DNA of 64,000 nucleotides from Erigeron canadensis (taxonomy: Eukaryota > Streptophyta > Magnoliopsida > Asterales > Asteraceae). The stretch spans positions 8,680,001 through 8,744,000 of the forward strand of contig NC_057764.1 of the NCBI RefSeq assembly GCF_010389155.1, read 5' to 3'. The position numbers were made by a program, and so were the translations under genes. Positions 55,878 to 64,000 of the stretch are shown in pieces. The notes under the pieces are model-generated. The model searched no databases. It was not told where the DNA came from and was given only the letters and a program-made list of their open reading frames with translations. Numbering within the stretch: the stretch's first letter is position 1; each line of letters starts with the position of its first letter.

Positions 55878-57290
55878 GTAAATGGGATTATGGGAGGTTG
55901 ATATGGGATATGATGCTTACTTTTCTATGATGAATGACATGTATATGCAGGTTGCAAAGGCATAAGGTAAGTTCCCATATTATGGAATGAAGATATGCAT
56001 ATGAAATGTGAATATGATATGATGTCATGTTATGTTATATGGTCATGATACGATGTTACGCTTAAGCTAAATGATCATGATATAATGTTATGCTTTTGAT
56101 ATGTGAACACATAATGGTGACATGTTTATGATATGATTACATGTGTGGCTTTATCACCTAGTCACTAGTCCTTTGATTAGGATTGCCATGTTCACGTGCA
56201 CGTTAAGGGCCCTAAAGTAAAGATGATATGTGATTAACTTAGGTAAAAGTGTAGCCTACGTTAACATAAAGTAAGATAAAAGTGATTAGTTTAGGTGAAA
56301 GTGTAGCCTAAACTCATGTAATAAAGAAGTCTCGAGTATATGTAAAGTTGTGTTAAGCTTAACTCGTGCTAGTTGTAAAGCTAGTGCGTGCATGGTCACT
56401 TGAGTTGCTCCTTGTGGCATAGTTATGTTTGTTTATTCCGGGTGGAGTAACTAACCACCAATGCGTAAAGGCATAAACGGTTTATTCAGTTGGAAATGAC
56501 TTTGTCTTTCCTTAACGACGCCGATGGACCCCTTATTGGTTACCCATCATGTCGGGTGTGAGGACTCCCTGTATGGTCTATGACCGCCTACACACAACCC
56601 CACATCCCTAAGTATGTGTGGCTTATGTCACATAGCCTAGGTCTAAGCAAAAGAAAAGTAAAGATATAAAAGAGTAAAGAAAGATGAAAAGTAAAGCTTT
56701 ATGATGATAGGCACACTTAGGATTATGATGTTCCTAATGTGTTATGCTATATGATGCTTACGATGTTTATGATGTTTCTTATGTTTATGATGTTTATGAT
56801 GCTCATGTGATATTAACATATAATGATGATATGATTATGTTAATATATCTGATCGGCAAATGTTTTCAAATATGTTATTCTTACTAAGCTAATTTATTAG
56901 CTAACACTTGCTCTTTGAAAATGTTGTGCCATCAGATTAGATGAGTTTGGAGTTAAAGAAAGGATAGCTTGGTGAGCATGGGTAAAGACATTAAAGAAGA
57001 TAGAAATTATGTTCTTGATGCTTAAGCTACCCTTAGCCTTTTGTTTGGCTATTTCATTTACGATATTATGATTAAAGACTATGTAATAATGCTTGGCATT
57101 AATGTTGGTGCCAAGACTTGGATTTTCTTTTATTATTTCGATGATGCATATAGTAACACCAAATGTTTTCAAATGTTTCATCCGATTACGGATGGGCAGC
57201 TTTGTATGAGATCCTTTTCCGCTATTATTAAATACCGTTAGGCGAAAGTTTTGAAAATCCAGGTTTTTAAATGACGGGTTTTACATTACA

Positions 57291-57319
57291 TGATGGGTAT
57301 TACAAGTTCGTATCAGAGA
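57291..57319 (+). repeat. End of Tekay-B 5' LTR and mutated primer site
   Basis: TGATGGGTATTACA (57291-57304) is the LTR end; the primer site TCGTATCAGAGA (57308-57319) has C for G at its second base compared with Tekay-A. Confidence 0.65.
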
Positions 57320-57571
57320 AATGGTTTAAGTGAACCAAGAACTATAGGTTTACCATAGGAATTGGACATAAACTGATAGAGGACATGTAGGGCTTAAGTA
57401 GGTATGCTTAGCCACTGGAATGAAATGCTTTAGGACCTGTTTGGGACTGAGTGAGGGTGTAGATTGAGGCATGAATGTGTTTATATGTTGCTAAAATTTA
57501 TGTTAAGTAGCCTTAATCTCTTTGTTCTTACTTTAAGCTTTGCTAACCGACGTCATTGCATTGTAGACATC

Positions 57572-58877
57572 ATGGTTAATGCTCGTACTAACAGTCGACG
57601 TGAGAGAGCAGCTCCAAGCATCACCCAAACTGATCAAAATGGGGCTGGAAATGGTGTTAACCAAAGGCCTCCTCGAAGGCCACTTCCAAGTGTACAGCTC
57701 ACTAGGTCAGAAATTGATCGGGCAAACCCAGTGATTGAGCAGATTCCTACCCGAGCTGAAATGCATGAAGAATTGAGGGCTATTCGAGCTCTTTTGTTGA
57801 GGAATGAAGAGGAGTTGGCTCAAATGAGAGCTGAAAGGGAAGCTAGCTTGCATCCGAATAAGCATACTGATGAAAACTATTCCAACCGCTCAAACCGTGC
57901 TGAGCCATCTGTTGTAAGGTCGTTGGATGCTCCTGAAAATGTTGTAGCTGATAGGAATGGTGTGGAAAATAGGGTGGAGCCTCGTGTTATGGTTGCTCCT
58001 CATGTCCATAACTTTAAATATGAAAGCTTTAAGAAGTGTGGTGCTAAGGAATTTGATGGCACACTCGATGCAGTGGGTGCCATGGAATGGTTAGCTGATA
58101 TTGAAGTGGTTTTTGCTTCATGCTACTATCCAGATGAGATGAAGGTGTTATGTGCTACCCGCGTGTTAACAAAGAATGCTCGCAACTGGTGGAGATCAAC
58201 TACGGTTTCTTTGACTCCTGAGGTGCTTGCTGTTATGCCTTGGGGTACATTCAGGGAAAAGTTTTTGGAAGAATATGTGGGTACACGTGAGTTAAGGTTG
58301 ATTGGGAAGGAATTCAGGGCTTTGACTGCTAAGCCAGGTGCCATAGGTGAGTATGCTCCCTCATTTACAGAAAAGCTCCAGTTTGTAGGTCATATGGTAC
58401 CCAGGGAGATAGATCAGATCGACTATGATGTTCTTCCTGCCAGCTATTGTGGCCTCTAAGAGATTGGATGATGATTTTAAGTCTGAAAAAGTGTCTACAA
58501 AAGATTATGATAAGAAGTCCGGGTTCAAGAGAAGGTTTAATGGGTCTTCAAAATCAGAAAAACAGTTTAAAGGAGGTTCTTCCTCCCATAAAGGTAAGGA
58601 TGATAAGAAGATTGCTCCATGGTATTCAGCTTGCAAGGCCCCACACAACGGGTCATGTTCTGAGAAGACAAAGAGATGTGACAAGTGTGGTATGTCGGGC
58701 CATACTACCTCAGTTTGTAAGGATAAGACTCGTTGTTACAGGTGCCAGGAGACGGGCCATTTGATTGCAGATTGTCCCGTGAAGAAGAATGAAGATGAGA
58801 AGAAGAAAGATCAACCCAAAGCTAAGTCTCGTGCCTTTCAGATGACTACCGACCTTGCAAAGGAATTGATGAGGTAG
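57572..58877 (+). pseudogene. gag: Tekay-B gag, one frameshift
   Basis: The ATG at 57572 (MVNARTNSRRERA) is preferred to the in-frame ATG at 57464, because it begins the recognisable Gag. Residues about 145-295 are the retrotransposon gag domain (FDGTLDAVGAMEWLADIE, RNWW, WGTFREKFLEEY). A frameshift near 58440 comes before the zinc-knuckle region with CDKCGMSGHTTSVC and CYRCQETGHLIADC (about 58677-58776). The frame ends at 58877. Confidence 0.88.
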
Positions 58878-61800
58878 TAAGCGGTACTTTTCTTGTTAAT
58901 TCAAAACCTGCTTCTGTTCTTTTTAATTCGGGTGCAAATAGGTCTTTTGTGTCTACCTTGTTTGCTCCTAAGCTCGAGAGAGTTACTACCCCCCTTGATT
59001 GTTCTATAGAGGTATAAATTGCTAACGGTACTATTAGTGATATCCGTGTGGGTTATGATGATTATTCTATCGAGATTGAGGGTCGTTCCTTTCCGATCCA
59101 GTTGTTGCCTACTACTCTTGCTGGTTTTGATATAGTGATAGGCATGGACTCGTTATCCCAAAATGATGCTACCGTTATATGTTCTCAAAAGATCGTGCAT
59201 TTCTCTACTCCGGATGGTAAGGTCATTTCTGTTTATGGAGATAAGACGAAAGGGAGCATAAAGATCATTAATTTGATGAAGGCTCTCAATTGCATTCGGC
59301 ATAATAAGAATCATTTCCTTGCTTATGTTATTGATACACGAAAGGAGAAGTCTTCTATCTCTAATGTTGATGTGGTTTCTGAATTTTCTGATGTCTTTCC
59401 GGATGATCTTCCCGGTTTTCCTCCCGATCATGAGGTCACTTTTTAGATTAATCTTGTACCCGGTGCGACTCCTGTTGTAAAAGCACCATATTGTTTAGCT
59501 CCTACAGAAATGAAAGAGTTAATGTCTCAGCTTCAAGAGTTATTTGACAAAGGTTTCATACAACCAAGTTCCTCGCCTTGGGGAGCTCCGGTACTCTTTG
59601 TCAAAAAGAAAGATGACTCTATGCGCATGTGCATAGACTACCGTGAGCTGAATAAGCGAACGGTTAAGAATAAGTATCCTCTCCCGCGCATTGATGATCT
59701 CTTTGATCAGCTCCATGGTGCTTCCTACTTCTCTAAGATCGATTTACGGTCCGGTTATCATCAATTAAAGGTCAAAAAGGAAGATGTATCCAAGACAGCT
59801 TTTCGTACATGTTATGGGCACTATGAGTTTCTTGTCATGCCATTTGGGTTGACAAATGCTCCAGCCGCTTTTATAGATTTAATGAATCGGGTATGTCACC
59901 CATTCTTAGATCATTTTGTGATTGTTTTTATTGATGATATCCTGATTTATTCTGAGTCTAAAGAAGAGCACCGTGAGCACTTAAGAGTCGTTCTTGAGGT
60001 TCTTAGGGAGAAGAAGTTATATGCAAAGTTCTCAAAGTGTGAATTCTGGCTTCGAGAAGTTCAATTTCTCAAGTATGTCGTCTCTTCTGAAGGTATTAAA
60101 GTTGATCCCGCAAAGATTGAAGTTGTCTCTAAATGGGAACAGCCAAAGACACCTACGGAAATCAAGAGTTTTCTTGGTTTAGCAGGCTACTATCGAAGGT
60201 TCATTCAAGATTTCTCTCGTATAGCTAAGCCCATGACTGAATTGACAAAGAAAGGGGTGAAGTTCGTGTGGGATGAAGCTCAAGAAAAGGCTTTTCAAAC
60301 GTTAAAGACCAAGTTATGTGAAGCTCCAATCCTCGCCTTACCCGAAGGTACCGATGATCTTGTTGTTTATAGTGATCCTTCTATTTAAGGTTTGGGTTGT
60401 GTTCTCATGCAAAGGGACAAGGTTATTGCCTATGCTTCACGTCAGTTGAAGCCTCATGAAAAGAACTACCCGACCTATGATCTGGAGTTGGCTGTTGTGG
60501 TGTTTGCTTTGAAGTTGTGGAGGCATTATTTATATGGCACTAAGTGTACCTTGTACACCGATCATAAAAGTTTGCAATATGTCTTCTCACAAAAGGAAAT
60601 GAATGTAAGACAAAGAAGATGGATGGAACTTCTGAAAGATTATGATTGTGAAATTAAATATCATCCCGGTAAAGCTAATGTGGTGGCGGATGCATTGAGT
60701 AGAAAGGTGCAGAACTTTTCTAGTAGATTGATGAGCATGGTTGTTCAAGCTAAGTCGGGGTTACTTGATCGAATCAAGGAAGCTCAAGTTAAGGCTTTGT
60801 TGAAAGAGAACATTGACAAGGAAATCATTGGGAAGAAGAACGTCTTGCCATGGAAACGAACAGCCGTGGTTTCCAGACATATAAGGGTCGAATCTGGGTA
60901 CCATTGCTAGATGGTAATCAAGAATTGATCCTTGAAGAAGCTCATAGGTCAAGATATTCAGTTCACCCCGGTGTTACAAAGATGTGTGCAGATTTGAAAC
61001 CTATTTATTGTTGGCCGGACATTAAAGGAGAAGTTGCACATTTTGTTGAAAGATGCTTGACTTGTGCACGGGTAAAAGCTGATCACAAAAAGCCATATGG
61101 AATGTTGCACCAATTGGAGGTTCCGGAATGGAAATGAGATCATATTACTTTGGATTTTGTGACCAAGTTGCCTAGAACTCCTAACAGAAATGACATGGTA
61201 TGGGTTATTGTGGATAGGTTGACGAAGAGTGTTCATTTCTTAGCAACACGTCAAGACGTGCCACTAACCAAGATGGCAAAGATGTACTTAGATGAAGTTG
61301 TCACCAAGCATGGTGTCCTTTGTCTATTGTTTCAGATCGAGACACGAGGTATGTATCTAGTTTTTGGAAAAGTCTTCAGCGAGAATTAGGTACTCGAGTA
61401 AATTTGAGCACCGCCTATCATCCTCAAACTGATGGGCAAAGTGAAAGAACAATTCAAACGTTGGAGGATATGTTGAGGGCTTATGTACTAGAATATGGTG
61501 GAGCATGGGATGATCACTTGAAATTGATTGAGTTTTCTTATAATAATAGCTATCATGCAAGTATTGGAATGCCGCCATTTGAAATGCTTTATGGTAGGAG
61601 GTGTAGGACTCCAAGTTGTTGGATGGAGCCCGGTGAAAAGCAAATTACGGGTCCTAAAATTATAGAGATCACCGCTGAAAAAATTAATATCGCAAAGGAA
61701 GCACTTCGTGTAGCTAGGGAACGACAGAAAACTTATGCCGACAAGAAAAGAAGGCCGATTGAGTTTGAAGTTGGTGACATGGTGATGCTGAAAGTTTCTC

Positions 61801-61984
61801 CATGAAAAGGAGTCATTCGTTTTGCAAAGAAAGGAAAGTTAAGTCCACGATTCATTGGACCATTCAAGGTTTTGAAACGTATCAAAGATGTAGCATATCA
61901 ATTGGAGTTGCCTCCAGAATTGGTTGGAATCCATAATACATTTCATGTCTCTTATTTGAGGAAATGTTGGGCGGAGGAGTATTG
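58878..61984 (+). pseudogene. pol: Tekay-B pol: protease, RT, RNase H, integrase (inactive)
   Basis: In the protease, Asp-Ser-Gly is Asn-Ser-Gly (codon 58925-58927). Stops lie near 59017, at 59444-59446, and at 60386-60388 (TCA in Tekay-A). RT keeps [13 protein letters not shown] and FIDD (Asp-Asp 59933-59938). RNase H spans about 60300-60700, ending [11 protein letters not shown] frameshift near 60860 leads into integrase: zinc region (CLTCARVKADH), TGA at 61135-61137 for Trp, first Asp at 61153-61155, another frameshift near 61315, then SDRDTRY and GQSERTIQ with Asp and Glu present. A TGA near 61803 and the core C-terminus [10 protein letters not shown] follow. Confidence 0.9.
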
Positions 61985-62190
61985 ATCCGAAGAAAAGAAT
62001 GATTAAGGAACCAGTAGCAATACTTGGGAGAAAGCAAAAGAAGCTACGCCGAAAAATGATTGACCTTCTGTTGATCAAATGGAAGCATAACCATGGTGAA
62101 AACCTAACTTGGGAAACGGAATCCGTGATGAAGGAGAAGTATCCAGAGTTGTTCATTTCTGATCAGATTCCGGGGACGGAATCCTTTTAA
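61985..62190 (+). pseudogene. Tekay-B chromodomain
   Basis: The C-terminal module reads VAILGRKQKKLRRK, LLLIKWKHN, LTWETE, KYPELF, the pattern of chromoviral chromodomains that direct integration to heterochromatin. It is separated from the integrase core by a stop/frameshift near 61983. Confidence 0.75.
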
Positions 62191-62202
62191 GGGGGAGGTA
62201 AT
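62189..62202 (+). other. Tekay-B polypurine tract
   Basis: AAGGGGGAGGTAAT lies directly before the LTR and is identical to Tekay-A 27603-27616. Confidence 0.85.
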
Positions 62203-64000
62203 TGTAACATCCCAAACTTTTTACTTAACGATTGACTTGAGTCGTTAAGTCAACATTACGTGTCTGTTATGCCTATAAATGATTTAATGACTATATGTGT
62301 TTAATGTGTTATATGTGCCAGGCTTTGGTGCCTTAATGATTAATGTGCTAAAGTGCTTAAGATATGTTTTATATGTCTTTTGATGTGCTTAAAGTGTTTA
62401 ATGTGTTGTAAGTATTCCCAATAGGTGTTTTGAGCTAAATATGAGCCATAAGGAAGCCTAAGGACTAGTTTTGACATAGGTGGAAACTAAAAAACGGGAT
62501 TAGGGTCTTGGAGCAGGTCATTAGCTTCTAATTAATCATACTATCCTTTTCTTTTTCAGACCTAACCATTCCCCATTGCCATAATCAATTCCTTGTTCGA
62601 TTTCATTTTCGTTTGGTTGATTCGAGAGTGTTTGATCAAGTTTTTACATTCTCTTTATAATCTCCAGGTATCCCAGGTATAATAACATTGATTTCATGTC
62701 CTTTCAATCCCTTGATTCAATTCATAACTGATCTAGGTCTTTAGAGGGTTGACTGGAGTCAAAACCGTGAGTTTTAAGCGATTCAGTAACCTAAAACGAT
62801 TGTTGTTGTGTTGCAAATCAATTGGATGTTAAGGGTTGTTTTCATGACATCATTAGAGTCTTAAAATGATGAATTTTGAGGGTTAAAAGTCGTTCATAAG
62901 GTTTGGGGTCATTTGGGGTGTGTTTGGTTAAGTTTTGGAGGTTAAACAATGAGGTTTGTGCATAATCGGGACTAGCTGCGGCGTAGCTACTCAGCTGCTG
63001 CGCAACTTGGTAGCGACGGAATTTTCAAATGGCCATAACTTTTGAACCGTAACTCCGTTTTTAACAAATAAGCTATCCACGGAATCGTAAGAGAGTCTAC
63101 TTTCTAATAGTTATGTTTTTAAAAGATGATTGTGATGTCAAGTTTCCAGAAAGTTTAATTTAGTAAGTGAATGTCGAGTTTCGTCGAGTTATGTAAGCTT
63201 TAAAGTATTAATCGAATGTCCGATGCATCAAGCCTTGTCAGAGGTCATGTTTATAGATACTTAGGCTTGATTCATGAACAAAAGTAAGTACGTACTTGTT
63301 TAGCTTATTATGTCGTTTAATGATTATAGGTAGTCAGGAATACTTGCAAAGCTCGGTAACTTTAGTTATCGTTTGCGTACGCTTCTACGAGGTAAGATAC
63401 ACTACTTTGACACGCTGAGGGTTAAACAAAAGCATGGTTTTCATATAATAACTTCCCCAATGATATCTTGATTGCTTATGGGTATTCGGGGTTACATGGG
63501 AAGTGTTATGGGCTAGGTAAATGACCATTGAGACCTGAAATGCAGTCCCAATGATATGTGATGTGACGTTATCTTATGAAATGATATGTACTGTCTTATG
63601 ATGTAATGAATTATGACACTTGTTGATGATTATTGAAATGTGCATGATTGTATGGCTTATTCATCTAGTTCACTAGACTCTTTAAGTTGTCATGTCACGT
63701 GCACATTTAAGGGCCCAAACGTTAATGTGAATTGATGTGATGTGATATATGCTAATGCTCGAGCTATTTTACAGAGATGAAAGTGTTAAGCTTAACCCGT
63801 ACATGCCTTTGCCAGGGTTGTGCGTTTGATGTGGTTGCTTGGGTGGCTCCTTACAACGAGGTACAACGTGCAGAGTAATACGGGAGGTCTTACCAGCCCC
63901 ACTTGTCTTGTACATACGGATTACTCAGGGATTCGATTGCCATTCCTTAACGACATCGATGTACAGCCGTAAGGTTGATCCATCTAGTCGGGTGTGACTT
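62203..64000 (+). repeat. Tekay-B 3' LTR, right end outside window
   Basis: It begins TGTAACATCCC. At least 1.8 kb are present. The first half resembles 53614-54500 in outline, but divergence is high, and it has no AGTAGTCTACAA array. No coding capacity. Confidence 0.85.

Larger units (their letters stand above)
22137..57285 (+). mobile_element. Tekay-A: Ty3/gypsy chromovirus, heavily degraded and split
   Basis: It has a truncated 5' LTR (22137-23919), an internal region (23920-27616) and a 3' LTR whose first bases are at 27617-27623 and whose remainder is at 53614-57285. SIRE-3b (with SIRE-2) separates the two LTR pieces. The two LTRs are about 98% identical where I aligned them by eye, which supports one element. 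RT precedes integrase, and a chromodomain remnant lies at the pol end. It inserted 14 bp before the end of Tekay-B's 5' LTR, with TTACA following. Confidence 0.8.
53614..57285 (+). repeat. Tekay-A 3' LTR, main part, with a solo LTR inside
   Basis: It resumes at about LTR position 110 relative to Tekay-B. The segments 54569-54962 and 55878-57285 match the 5' LTR (22144-23919) at about 98% by eye. It ends TTTTACA (expected TGTTACA), followed by TTACA and then the end of Tekay-B's 5' LTR. Confidence 0.85.
57286..64000 (+). mobile_element. Tekay-B: Ty3/gypsy chromovirus, 3' LTR cut by window
   Basis: It comprises the last bases of the 5' LTR, primer site, gag, protease, RT, RNase H, integrase, chromodomain, polypurine tract and 3' LTR. 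It is the older host of Tekay-A. Its LTR differs clearly from that of Tekay-A, so the two are separate subfamilies. It has several stops and frameshifts. Confidence 0.88.

Noticed and set aside
22137..62202. Two gypsy elements sharing a middle LTR by unequal recombination
   Set aside because: The middle LTR pairs with the left one, and 19 extra bases with a second LTR end separate it from Tekay-B, which fits nested insertion better. The missing right end of Tekay-B's LTR would settle it.

Overview
The window is a stack of nested plant LTR retrotransposons. I found no host gene, rRNA, tRNA gene or CRISPR array. Three SIRE/Maximus-type Ty1/copia families and two Ty3/gypsy chromoviruses of Tekay/Del type account for almost every base, plus one solo LTR and a probable Helitron. 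Initiator-Met tRNA primer sites, dicot-like TATA boxes and long post-pol ORFs point to a large-genome eudicot. The element types suggest Asteraceae, but that is inference.

Layout. 1-12145: SIRE-1 (+), 5' LTR cut by the window edge. It sits in the RNase H gene of SIRE-3a (+, 12146-21961), which also carries a Helitron-like insert at 14012-15849. 22137-57285: Tekay-A (+), whose 3' LTR is split by SIRE-3b (-, 27624-53613) and holds a 915-bp solo LTR (54963-55877). SIRE-3b is itself split by SIRE-2 (+, 28642-40112), the youngest element, with a perfect GTGTC target duplication and LTRs differing at 7 of 954 bases. 57286-64000: Tekay-B (+). Tekay-A lies 14 bp before the end of Tekay-B's 5' LTR. 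Only 21962-22136 is unexplained.

How the parts work. Each SIRE element codes Gag, PR-IN-RT-RNase H, and a long third protein downstream of pol behind what looks like its own promoter (TATA box, ACCCTAA leader). SIRE-1 and SIRE-3b both show a phase-0 GT-AG intron between the Gag zinc knuckle and protease. Unspliced RNA would make full Gag, ending at a stop just before the acceptor; spliced RNA would fuse Gag to Pol. SIRE-2 lacks exactly this segment, as if a spliced RNA had been reverse transcribed. This apparent splice switch, fixed in one family, is the most interesting signal here. The third protein shares an N-terminal domain across the three families. In SIRE-1 and SIRE-2 it is followed by an acidic or low-complexity middle, coiled coil and basic C-terminus; I see no signal peptide or membrane segment in any of them, so it does not look like an envelope.

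All elements are damaged. Many stops are CAG-to-TAG, and several catalytic residues are lost by G-to-A changes, as expected for methylated, silenced DNA.
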